Positions 24,214 to 31,307 of a stretch of DNA of 48,170 nucleotides are shown one piece after another. Below the pieces are notes generated by a model. The model saw nothing but the letters and a program-made list of their open reading frames with translations. It did no database searches and was not told the origin of the DNA. Numbering within the stretch: the first letter of the stretch is position 1; every line of letters begins with the position of its first letter. Both the position numbers and the translations under genes were made by a program. The DNA is from Clostridia bacterium (GTDB lineage Bacteria; Bacillota; Clostridia; Oscillospirales; CAG-272): assembly GCA_017518975.1 (NCBI GenBank), contig JAFWTH010000099.1, positions 1-48,170 on the forward strand. Reading direction: 5' to 3'.

Positions 24214-24879
24214 ATGTTCGAACTCGTCTATGAATCAGAGTACAGACCCTATCGGAAAAAATGCGCCGAAATTCTGACAAAAGTTTGTAAAATGCTGAAA
24301 GATGAAAAAAGCATCATAGCTCAGTTTACTCTCATCGGAAGCGGCGCGCGGAATTTGGTTACCCGGAACGGAAACGGCCATTTTGATTTGGATTATAATC
24401 TTGTTATAATCAAAGCGCCTGATGAGTATTGGGACAATCCGAGAAAACTCAAGGAAACAGTACGTGTATATCTTGACAGAGCAAGCGGACCCATGAGTTT
24501 TGCGCGATCTCAAAATTCAACGGTTGCCTTGACAGTTCTTTTGTTCTCTTTTAATGAAAACGTTGCATTCAAATTTGACGTTGCATTGATAAGGCGAAAC
24601 AGAAACGGTACTCTTTGCAGATTGGTCAATAATAAGCAATGGTATTTCAAAGGTATTCAGGGTCAATACGTATGGAATGAAATACCGGATTCTCATAACG
24701 TCAAAGAGAAAGCTGACAGAATAAAGAAAGCCGGAAAATGGAACCTCGTTCGCGAAAGATATGTTGAACTGAAAAACGATTATCTTTCCATACAAGATAA
24801 CGACCACCCCTCATTCATTGTTTACGTCGAAACTGTTAATGAGATATACGGTCAACTATTCCCAAATCAAAAACGTTGA
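24214..24879 (+). CDS. Polymerase-beta-superfamily nucleotidyltransferase
   Basis: A protein of about 221 residues with the three catalytic acids of a Pol-beta-fold nucleotidyltransferase. IGSGARNLVT (41-50) gives the GS helix start, DLDYNL gives D58 and D60, and FKFDVALI gives D122. The C-terminal half is helical (HNVKEKADRIKKAGKW, then HPSFIVYVETVNEIYG). It is larger than a minimal MNT antitoxin and may be closer to OAS/CD-NTase-like enzymes. The start is ATG 24214, because AAAGGAAT precedes it; ATG 24181 lacks a site. The gene is markedly AT-rich against the window. It forms an operon with the HEPN-like gene 9 bases downstream. Function not proven. Confidence 0.8.
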   Translation: MFELVYESEYRPYRKKCAEILTKVCKMLKDEKSIIAQFTLIGSGARNLVTRNGNGHFDLDYNLVIIKAPDEYWDNPRKLKETVRVYLDRASGPMSFARSQNSTVALTVLLFSFNENVAFKFDVALIRRNRNGTLCRLVNNKQWYFKGIQGQYVWNEIPDSHNVKEKADRIKKAGKWNLVRERYVELKNDYLSIQDNDHPSFIVYVETVNEIYGQLFPNQKR

Positions 24880-24888
24880 GGAATCCAT

Positions 24889-25425
24889 ATGCGTAACATA
24901 GAATCAAAATATATCGACCTCTACAAATCCGTCGACTCCGTTTGCAAGGATATCTTCCGAAGCGAACGTTTATTCAACGACCGCGGGGAAGAAGTATTCG
25001 GCGTAAGCGCTTACGTTGAAACAATGGCGCGTGACCGTTATTCCATGGCGTCGCGCCCGCCGGACTGGGACGCGAAGTATAAAACGCTGAAGCGTCTGCG
25101 TTGGCTTCGCAACACGATAGTACATGATCCCGGCGCGTCCGAATGCGATGAAGAGGATTACGACGATCTGAAACGGTTTTACAACGAGTTGATGAGCGGA
25201 AACGATATTCTCGCCCGCGCGCGCCGGATGAGGTCTGCGGCATCCGCCCGAAAAAGAGCGCCTGCGTCCGACGCCGCTCAGCGTGCGGCGTACGTCGCCG
25301 TACAACGTCCGACGCCCGGTTGGAATCAAGCACCGAAGATAAAGTCTTACGTCGGATGGGCGGTTTTCGGTATCGTCGCGGCGGTCGCGGCGGCGGGGCT
25401 TATTTTTTTCTTTTTTGTGAAATAA
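24889..25425 (+). CDS. HEPN-like protein with C-terminal membrane anchor
   Basis: A 178-residue protein. The N-terminal ~110 residues are helical and contain RNTIVH (R74 to H79), the Rx4H motif of HEPN ribonucleases, in the context LKRLRWLRNTIVHDPG. A basic, alanine-rich linker follows (~115-150). A single membrane helix ends the protein (about 155-175, then a final FFFFVK). It has a GAGGAA ribosome site 9 bases after the NTase stop. NTase + HEPN is a known toxin-antitoxin pairing, but here the HEPN-like partner is tail-anchored. The HEPN call rests on the motif and helical pattern only. Confidence 0.65.
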   Translation: MRNIESKYIDLYKSVDSVCKDIFRSERLFNDRGEEVFGVSAYVETMARDRYSMASRPPDWDAKYKTLKRLRWLRNTIVHDPGASECDEEDYDDLKRFYNELMSGNDILARARRMRSAASARKRAPASDAAQRAAYVAVQRPTPGWNQAPKIKSYVGWAVFGIVAAVAAAGLIFFFFVK

Positions 25426-25428
25426 CGT

Positions 25429-25460
25429 GAGGCGGGGGGGGGGAGTCCCCCGCCTCGTTT
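25429..25460 (+). terminator. Terminator of the NTase/HEPN operon (GAGGCGGGG family)
   Basis: A 10-bp G/C stem (25429-25438 / 25447-25456), then GTTT. It is the first of four related GAGGCGGGG hairpins in the 25.4-31.9 kb block. Confidence 0.75.
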
Positions 25461-25479
25461 GACTGTGAATGATCCGTTT

Positions 25480-25506
25480 CTCTCACCGGCGGTGAGAGTT
25501 TTTTCT
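25480..25506 (+). terminator. Second intrinsic terminator after the NTase/HEPN operon
   Basis: A perfect 9-bp stem around one G (25480-25498), then six T residues. Together with the preceding hairpin this forms a tandem terminator. Confidence 0.8.
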
Positions 25507-25538
25507 TAGACCCTACATTTCGATACCGTCCGTTCGGT

Positions 25539-25628
25539 TTTCAATCGCCGGTTGAAGCGTAGAGCGGAGACCCGCCGCCGCGTTTCAATAACCGGTTGAT
25601 TGACGGCGCGTCCGGCGCGTGGTACGAT
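25539..25628 (+). promoter_or_regulatory. Promoter with two direct-repeat operators for an XRE regulator
   Basis: Two near-identical 17-base boxes, TTTCAATnnCCGGTTGA (25539-25555 and 25583-25599), are spaced 44 bases start to start. They lie immediately upstream of TTGACG (25600-25605), a 17-base spacer and TACGAT (25623-25628). The second box abuts the -35. This suggests autoregulation by the XRE protein encoded at 25670. Confidence 0.6.
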
Positions 25629-25669
25629 TAAAGCGTCGGCCGACGAAACAAAACAAAGGAGAAATCAAA

Positions 25670-26335
25670 ATGTTCAATATGTCAGAAGTATCCGAGCGGA
25701 TAATGCTCGCGAGAAAAAACAAAGGGATGACTCAGATGGAGTTGGCTAACGCGCTCGGGATCTCTTATCAGGCGGTCTCGAACTGGGAGAGAGGAGTTTC
25801 GATGCCCGATATCTCGAACCTTGAGCCGCTCGCCTCGGTCCTCGGCGTGACCGTCGACGAGATCCTGTCCGACAAAAAGATCGCGTCTCTGATCAAGGAC
25901 GGCGAAATACCCGATGAGATATCGGCTGCGGAATTCAACGCCGTATCTCCGCTTCTCGGACCCGAACAAAACGAGGAGTTGATCAAAAAAATAAACGTGG
26001 TAGACAGCGCAGACGAAGAGATTAACACAGAATCGCTGTGCAAAACGAGAAAAGAGTGTGAGGAGCTTGCTCTGAACGCCTATGAAAACGGACAGATGCC
26101 GGTTTTCGCCATGTTCATCTCCCGTTGTTCCGGGGAATTCATCGAATCGCTCGCAGACAGGACGTTCGATGAAGGGAAAATACCCTTTTTCGCCATGCTC
26201 AGATCCCGTATCCCGGATGAAAAAAGAGCGTCGCTTTTAAAGCGAGCCGTTGAAAGAGGGGATATGCCCTTCACGGCGATCCTTTCCCCGCGCCATCGCT
26301 CAAAAGATCCGGATGATTCCGACGACGAAGACTGA
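25670..26335 (+). CDS. XRE-family regulator with short C-terminal repeats
   Basis: A 221-residue protein. The N-terminal helix-turn-helix (MFNMSEVSERIMLARKNKGM, then LGISYQAVSNWERGVSMPD) covers residues ~1-62. VTVDEILSDKK follows, then a segment (GEIPDEISAAEFNAVSPLL) that resembles one unit of the 30-residue repeats in the protein at 29023. The C-terminal half has two or three copies of a motif like NGQMPVFAMFISRC / EGKIPFFAMLRSRI / RGDMPFTAILSPR. The start is the ATG at 25670 behind AAAGGAG; the longer frame runs through the promoter. It has its own promoter and candidate operators. Confidence 0.85.
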   Translation: MFNMSEVSERIMLARKNKGMTQMELANALGISYQAVSNWERGVSMPDISNLEPLASVLGVTVDEILSDKKIASLIKDGEIPDEISAAEFNAVSPLLGPEQNEELIKKINVVDSADEEINTESLCKTRKECEELALNAYENGQMPVFAMFISRCSGEFIESLADRTFDEGKIPFFAMLRSRIPDEKRASLLKRAVERGDMPFTAILSPRHRSKDPDDSDDED

Positions 26336-26365
26336 TCTGATATTCAACAAAAGAACCTAAAAATC

Positions 26366-26389
26366 GAGGCGGGGATCGTTCTCCGCCTC
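26366..26389. terminator. GAGGCGGGG-family hairpin after the XRE gene
   Basis: A GAGGCGG...CCGCCTC stem 30 bases past the stop at 26335. There is no T-run on the plus strand, so termination strength is doubtful. Related to hairpins at 25429, 27285 and 31865. Confidence 0.5.
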
Positions 26390-26442
26390 AAATAACACAA
26401 TCGACTCTCATTTTTGTTTATTTATTCAATCGAAATGATTGC

Positions 26443-26471
26443 TTGAAGTTGTATTATCTGAATGATATAAT
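26443..26471 (+). promoter_or_regulatory. Sigma-A promoter of the XRE gene at 26515
   Basis: TTGAAG (26443-26448), 17-base spacer, perfect TATAAT (26466-26471), 43 bases before the ATG. Confidence 0.72.
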
Positions 26472-26514
26472 CCAGTCGTAAGCTTACAAATATCTTTTTT
26501 GGAGGATAAAAAAC

Positions 26515-27276
26515 ATGGAATCGTTAAGCGAAAGGCTGAAAACTCTGCGTAAAGCGAAGGATTTGACGCAGGAACAACTCGCTGATTATATGGGCGTTTC
26601 GCCTCAGGCGGTCAGCCGTTGGGAAACCGGCGCGACTTCCCCCGACATATCAGCTCTGCCACAACTTGCCGATTTGTTTGGCATTTCAATCGATGAATTG
26701 CTCGGATATGATGAAGCAGAACGGCAAAAAGAGATATTGTCGGTGATTGCTGACGCGGAGGAGCAGATCAATCAGAATATAACGGAGAAACCTATCATAG
26801 ATCTACGACGGGCACTGAATAAATATCCGAACTGCGACAGACTTCTTACCTGTCTGATGTACGCGCTTTATGTGGCGAGCGAGGATGAGGATCTTTGCCG
26901 GAAATACGATCCGGAAATCATTTCGATATATTATCGGATACAGAGGTATTCGACCGATAATTATTGCAGAAACGAAACGCTGAGGGTGCTTTTCAGGCAT
27001 TACTGCGATACCGGCAGGAAAACGGAAGCAAAGCAACTCGCGGCAAGTATGGCAAGCGCCGAGGCTTGTTATGATTACAATATTTACTGGGCGCTTGAAG
27101 GCAAAGAAAGGATAGACTTTCTGAAAGACCGGATGAGAGCCGACCTGCGTCAGTTATTGTGGGATATCTGGGCGTTTTCGACGCACGCGGAAATCAATGA
27201 CGACGAAGAACAGCAGTTGAACGATTTACGCCGGGAGATCGAATTAAGAGTAAAAAGCAGTTTTCACTTGGAATGA
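26515..27276 (+). CDS. XRE-family regulator with helical C-terminal domain
   Basis: A 253-residue protein. The N-terminal Cro/C1 helix-turn-helix (LSERLKTLRKAKDLTQEQL, then GVSPQAVSRWETGATSPD) spans residues ~3-60, followed by LADLFGISIDELLGYD. The remaining ~180 residues are predicted helical, with a YNIYWALEGKERIDFLKDRM segment, and resemble the helical sensor part of the regulator at 11116. The ligand is unknown. The ribosome site is TGGAGG ahead of ATG. It is AT-richer than core genes in the window. Confidence 0.85.
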   Translation: MESLSERLKTLRKAKDLTQEQLADYMGVSPQAVSRWETGATSPDISALPQLADLFGISIDELLGYDEAERQKEILSVIADAEEQINQNITEKPIIDLRRALNKYPNCDRLLTCLMYALYVASEDEDLCRKYDPEIISIYYRIQRYSTDNYCRNETLRVLFRHYCDTGRKTEAKQLAASMASAEACYDYNIYWALEGKERIDFLKDRMRADLRQLLWDIWAFSTHAEINDDEEQQLNDLRREIELRVKSSFHLE

Positions 27277-27284
27277 AGCAAAAC

Positions 27285-27309
27285 GAGGCGGGGACGACGT
27301 CCCCGCCTT
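27285..27309 (+). terminator. GAGGCGGGG-family hairpin after the second XRE gene
   Basis: A 10-bp stem of GAGGCGGGGAC type with loop GAC (27285-27308), 9 bases past the stop. It also faces the end of the convergent sigma gene. Confidence 0.65.
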
Positions 27310-27330
27310 GATGCGTTATTGTGGTAACTC

Positions 27331-28956
27331 CTAACCCTCCGGAAGCACGTCGCTGAACATGATGAGGTTCGCGGTGACGCGTTCTTTATCCGTCAGGGGT
27401 TTGAACGTACCGTTTTCATAAAGTATTTCAAGCGCCATTATGGCGGTCATGTTGTCGATGAACGCGCCCGCGTTCCAGTCGACGACCAGATCCTGCATCT
27501 GAGGAGGATATCTTTTCGCGGTCTGCATGGCGTATTCAAGCGCATAATCGGCAAACCGTTCCTTGATTTTGCCGTCAAGAGGCGGGATCCGGTCGTAGAA
27601 ATCGGTATCGTCGCCCCTATAAACCATGATCATGACCTTGCCGTCGTCGTCGATGAATCCGCGTTCTTTCAGACGGGCGAGCTTTTCGGCGTTCGTCACC
27701 CGGTCGGTCAGTTTACCGTTTATCAACTCGTATACGTACTCGTAATCCTCGCCCTGATTGTTTTTCCACGTTCCAGTCCTTGTGTCAAAACGGCTGTCTA
27801 TCGCCCACGCTTTTACGGCGGGATATTTGTCCGATGCTCTCCACATATTCCCGCACGACGAATATTCCCCGTTTATTTTTGATATGTAATCCGGGTCGGT
27901 GCACTCGGAGGCAAGGTTGACGCATGCTATATACGTTCCTCCGTCAAGTGTTGAAACACGGTACTTCGCCATATCGTGCTTGACCGAATCGAAGTCTATC
28001 GTACACTTATTCGCGATACCGTAAAAGATCGCCGCCGCTTCAAGCAGCTGCCTGTTGCCGCTCGGGATATAAACGTCTTTCATTCCCTCCACGGCGCGTC
28101 TGATCGACGGGACGTACTCGGAGAGGAGTATTTTCGCCGCTTCGCGTTTCTTTCCCCACGCGGCGTCCGTTTCCTCGTTTGAATACGTGCGGGGGGAGAA
28201 TTTCACGTAGGTCGTGTACCTTCCGCCTTTCGTTTTTACGATGAAGCCGTTGTTCTCGAGCAGCTTGATCCTGTCCTCGATAAACACCGGGGTCACGCCG
28301 AGTTCTTCGGCGATCTCGCTCTGGTTTTTCGGCTCAAAGTAAACGCTGTATACGATATTCAGGTTCAGTTTGTCGCCGAGATAGTATTCCGGGCCGCCGT
28401 GCTCTCCCGGAGTTCCGCTGTGCCCGAAATCCACGGCTTCAACGGGGTGGATGCCGAGTTCTCCGATCTTTCTTTCCATAGCAAAACCTTCTTTCAGTTC
28501 GTTTCTCGCCTTGTTCAGATGCCACTTCACGGTGCCGACGGGTACGGCAAGCCGCGACGCGATCGACCTGATCGGCTCATTCTTGTAGTAAAAACGGAAA
28601 ACGATCTCGCGCCTTTGCGAGGAGAGGAAAGCGATCTCTCTTCTCAGCCGATCGGTCTCGCCCTCATCGTCCGCGACCTCGTCGAAATACGGGATATCGC
28701 CCATCTCGTCTATCGAGACGCCGCTTTGCTTTTTTACCCTCGACACGTATTTCGCGTACGTATGCTCGCAGATCCGCCAGATATATCCCTCCGGATTGAC
28801 GACTTCCCCGCTGCCGCGCAAAGCGCGGTAAACCTCGGACGTCATTTCAGCGGCGAGCTCTTCCGCCTCGTCGTACGAGAAGGATTTTTTGTAGGCGAAA
28901 CCGTATATCTTCCCGAGATAATCGGTTATCAGGGCGTCTGCTTTCTCTTTTTCCAT
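27331..28956 (-). CDS. ECF-type sigma factor with long C-terminal regulatory extension
   Basis: A 541-residue protein. Residues ~1-175 are a sigma-70 ECF factor: region 2 (DALITDYLGKIYGFAYKKSF, then GYIWRICEHTYAKYVSR) and region 4 (RREIVFRFYYKNEPIRSIAS, then VPVGTVKWHLNKARNEL). About 360 residues follow. These begin with a winged-helix-like segment (~205-260, QSEIAEELGVTPVFIEDRI, then LLENNGFIVKTKGGRYTTYV) and continue with an alpha/beta domain with no motif I know. Standard ECF factors end near 180-200 residues, so this is a fusion that could sense its own signal. No anti-sigma gene adjoins it. A decayed second copy lies at 31.9 kb. Confidence 0.85.
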   Translation of the reverse strand: MEKEKADALITDYLGKIYGFAYKKSFSYDEAEELAAEMTSEVYRALRGSGEVVNPEGYIWRICEHTYAKYVSRVKKQSGVSIDEMGDIPYFDEVADDEGETDRLRREIAFLSSQRREIVFRFYYKNEPIRSIASRLAVPVGTVKWHLNKARNELKEGFAMERKIGELGIHPVEAVDFGHSGTPGEHGGPEYYLGDKLNLNIVYSVYFEPKNQSEIAEELGVTPVFIEDRIKLLENNGFIVKTKGGRYTTYVKFSPRTYSNEETDAAWGKKREAAKILLSEYVPSIRRAVEGMKDVYIPSGNRQLLEAAAIFYGIANKCTIDFDSVKHDMAKYRVSTLDGGTYIACVNLASECTDPDYISKINGEYSSCGNMWRASDKYPAVKAWAIDSRFDTRTGTWKNNQGEDYEYVYELINGKLTDRVTNAEKLARLKERGFIDDDGKVMIMVYRGDDTDFYDRIPPLDGKIKERFADYALEYAMQTAKRYPPQMQDLVVDWNAGAFIDNMTAIMALEILYENGTFKPLTDKERVTANLIMFSDVLPEG

Positions 28957-28985
28957 TTTTACAGGTCTCCCGAGCGCTCTTGACT

Positions 28986-29013
28986 ATACAGTGCGCCTTT
29001 TTGAAAGAAGGTT
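28986..29013 (-). promoter_or_regulatory. Putative ECF-type promoter of the extended sigma factor
   Basis: On the minus strand: AACCTT (29008-29013), 16 bases, CTGTAT (28986-28991). The same pair with the same spacing is kept upstream of the sigma remnant (31983-32010), which suggests autoregulation by this sigma factor. No sigma-A promoter is obvious here. Confidence 0.55.
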
Positions 29014-29022
29014 GGAGATTAT

Positions 29023-30042
29023 TCAGTTTTTTTTCTCATTCCGGCGAAGTTCCGCTTGCTTGCGTATTCCCCGGAACACTTTTTCATTGATTTTACTGAT
29101 TAAATCGGCTGCTTTTTCCGGCGTAAGGGACTGATCGCCCGGAGGAAAGCTTCTTATGTCGTGAACTCCCGTAATACCCGCGCGGTCGAGAAGTTCACCT
29201 ACTTTGTGAGGAGGCAGGAACGCGGCGATAGCATGTACCTCATCGAGCCCGAAGTCATCCGGGATGCTCGCGCGGTCGACGAGCCCTGCGAGTTTATTCG
29301 AAGGGAGAAACGCCCCGAGACCGATCAGTTCCTCGACGCTGAATTCCTCGTCCGGGCTTATCCGGTCGGCGAGTTCGCCGAGTTTGTACGACGGAAGAAA
29401 AGGGGCGAGAGCGTACATTTCCGCGATCCCGAAACTATCCGGTATCTTTGCGCGGTCAACGAGCTCGGCGAGTTTGTCATGCGAGAAAAACGGGGCGAGA
29501 TCCATCAAGTCTTCAAGATCGAAGCTTTGACAGGGGTTTATCCGGTTGACCAGCTTTCCGAGATCGTACGACGACAAAAACGGCGCGAGCGCTTGAAGTT
29601 CGTTGATCCCGTAATCGTCCGGGACGTTCGCGACCCCCACGAGTTCGGCAAGTTTTTCTCTTGTCAGAAAAGGGGCGAGCGCCGCGACCTCGTAAATGCT
29701 GACTTCTGCTCCGGCGCTACTTTCAACTCTGCTTTCGAGTTCGCGAGGCGGGATGATGGGGGCGATCTTAGCCGTTTCGCTGAGCGAGATCGGCTCGCCT
29801 CCCATAACCTTTTTTACCGCGTCGGCTTCTTCACGTTTGTCGCCGAGCAGTTCGTCAAGCGTCAGCCCGAGTACGTCGCACAGGTCGTTGAATTTGGATA
29901 TATCAGGCATGGAACGGCATCGTTCCCAATTCGATACCGCCTGATAGCTGACTCCCATCTTGTCGGCGAGTTCGGTCTGGGTCATATTCTTTTCGATCCT
30001 TGCGGCGCGGATCTTGTCCGCAATTTTTTGAATATCAAACAT
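29023..30042 (-). CDS. XRE-family regulator with tandem 30-residue repeats
   Basis: A 339-residue protein. The N-terminal helix-turn-helix (IADKIRAARIEKNMTQTEL, then GVSYQAVSNWERCRSMPD) covers ~5-65. From about residue 125 at least five tandem 30-residue units follow, each like LAPFLPSYKLGELADRI plus a 13-residue tail (often IPDDFGxxExxA). Partial units flank them at both ends. The pattern suggests a helical solenoid for protein binding. The paralogue at 25670 carries about one such unit. The ribosome site AGGAGAACC precedes ATG. Confidence 0.85.
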   Translation of the reverse strand: MFDIQKIADKIRAARIEKNMTQTELADKMGVSYQAVSNWERCRSMPDISKFNDLCDVLGLTLDELLGDKREEADAVKKVMGGEPISLSETAKIAPIIPPRELESRVESSAGAEVSIYEVAALAPFLTREKLAELVGVANVPDDYGINELQALAPFLSSYDLGKLVNRINPCQSFDLEDLMDLAPFFSHDKLAELVDRAKIPDSFGIAEMYALAPFLPSYKLGELADRISPDEEFSVEELIGLGAFLPSNKLAGLVDRASIPDDFGLDEVHAIAAFLPPHKVGELLDRAGITGVHDIRSFPPGDQSLTPEKAADLISKINEKVFRGIRKQAELRRNEKKN

Positions 30043-30169
30043 TTTCGGTTCTCCTTTGCGTTTTTTGAGCAGGGGGCGCCGCCCTGCGCTTTCAGTCTAA
30101 CATTCAAGCCGCAGCCGGTCAATCAAGAGGTGCTTGAGTTTGATCGCGCGTTCAGAGTTGCATTTGTTT

Positions 30170-30781
30170 TCACTTCGGCTCGTAAAGTTTGAACTCTGAT
30201 TCCGTCATCACGACGACGCAGGCTTTTCCCAGTGCTCTTTCTCTCTTCGCAGACAGCCAAATCCCCTCGTCGAGCCCCTCGATCATCGCGGGCTTGCCCT
30301 TGATAACGACAATCACAGACTCGTCCGTCTTTTTCTCCGGTCTTACGAGAACGTATTTTTCGACGGACGGCTTCGTTACTCCGCCCGCTATGTGATACTG
30401 TTTCCAGTAAACGGACCCGTCAACGTCGCAACAGATATTCGTCGCTTTTGACGCCGCCCTCTTTGAGAAATAGACGGTATAGTTTCGGTTACCGAAAACA
30501 AATCCGATCTTTTTGACTCTCTCGTTCTCTTCTATTTGCTTGCCGTATGCGCGGCAATAACGATAGAGCGAAAGGGTGTTTTCATCGACGCATTCCATAA
30601 TACTCCCGACGTCGCACGAAAGGGCGGCGCAGATCTTCGAGAGCGTGTCCGTCGTGACCGTCTCGTTCTTCACGAGTTTACCTATCACGCGGGAACTGAG
30701 GCCCGTCAGTTCCATCAGGTCGGATTTTGACAGTCCTTTCTCCGCCAACAGTTTCCACAGTTTGGAATAATCCATACACAT
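30170..30781 (-). CDS. XRE-family (Cro/C1, HTH_26-type) regulator
   Basis: A protein of about 203 residues. The N-terminal domain (YSKLWKLLAEKGLSKSDLM, then LTGLSSRVIGKLVKNETVTT and LCD-type SKICAALSCDVGSIME) is a Cro/C1 helix-turn-helix of the HTH_26 type. The C-terminal ~130 residues form an unrecognised beta-rich domain (GFVFGNRNYTVYFSKRAAS, then KYVLVRPEKKTDESVIVVI). The start is taken as ATG 30781, because GGAGG lies 8 bases upstream; a GTG at 30790 overlaps that site and is less likely. Confidence 0.8.
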   Translation of the reverse strand: MCMDYSKLWKLLAEKGLSKSDLMELTGLSSRVIGKLVKNETVTTDTLSKICAALSCDVGSIMECVDENTLSLYRYCRAYGKQIEENERVKKIGFVFGNRNYTVYFSKRAASKATNICCDVDGSVYWKQYHIAGGVTKPSVEKYVLVRPEKKTDESVIVVIKGKPAMIEGLDEGIWLSAKRERALGKACVVVMTESEFKLYEPK

Positions 30782-30803
30782 ATTCGTCACCTCCGCATAC
30801 TAT

Positions 30804-30831
30804 ATTATACTCGAAAGCACGTAATAGTCAA
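30804..30831 (-). promoter_or_regulatory. Sigma-A promoter of the XRE gene at 30170
   Basis: On the minus strand: TTGACT (30826-30831), 16-base spacer, TATAAT (30804-30809). The next ~150 bases toward relB are very AT-rich, with no gene seen. Confidence 0.72.
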
Positions 30832-30966
30832 TAAAAAATTTACTATAGTAAATATTTTAATGCAAATTAGAAAACAATAATGGCATTATAATAGCATGAT
30901 TTATAGATTAAAATATAATATTGCAAAACAATGCAAAACAAATTACTAAAAATAAATGACAATGTG

Positions 30967-30995
30967 TTGACAACCAACCGGATTTAGGGTATAAT
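30967..30995 (+). promoter_or_regulatory. Consensus sigma-A promoter of relB
   Basis: TTGACA (30967-30972), 17-base spacer, TATAAT (30990-30995), 31 bases before the ATG with GAGGAGGTG between. Confidence 0.85.
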
Positions 30996-31025
30996 AATAC
31001 TGCCCTTTTGTGAGGAGGTGCTTTT

Positions 31026-31307
31026 ATGGCCACAACAAATATCAACGTTCGTGTCGATTCCGAACTGAAACAGTCGGCCGAGGCCTTGTTTGACGATCTC
31101 GGCCTCAATATGTCCGCCGCGATCACGATGTTTTTGAAAAGCGCTGTCAGCCATGACGGTATCCCGTTTGAGGTCAGGCGCTTTACTCCTAACGCAGATA
31201 CCCGCGCGGCACTGGCGGAGTATGAAGAGATGAAGAAAAACCCCGGGAAATACAAACGTTACGATTCTTTTGACGATCTGATGTCCGAGGTGGTTTCGGA
31301 TGCGTAG
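31026..31307 (+). CDS. RelB/DinJ-family antitoxin
   Basis: A 93-residue ribbon-helix-helix antitoxin. The N-terminal strand and helices are diagnostic of RelB/DinJ (TNINVRVDSELKQSAEALF, then DLGLNMSAAITMFLKSAV), followed by GIPFEVRR and a toxin-wrapping C-terminal tail. Such antitoxins block a YafQ/RelE mRNA interferase and repress their own operon. Its current stop codon is made by the MITE insertion: the T and A are the target site and the G is the first element base. Only a few residues at the end can therefore differ from the ancestral protein. Confidence 0.92.
   Translation: MATTNINVRVDSELKQSAEALFDDLGLNMSAAITMFLKSAVSHDGIPFEVRRFTPNADTRAALAEYEEMKKNPGKYKRYDSFDDLMSEVVSDA

Noticed and set aside
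24214-25425. A confirmed CBASS operon
   Set aside because: The enzyme has the right catalytic acids, but no cap genes (E1/E2, JAB, HORMA, TRIP13) are present and the second protein resembles HEPN rather than a known cyclic-nucleotide effector. Kept only as a candidate pair.
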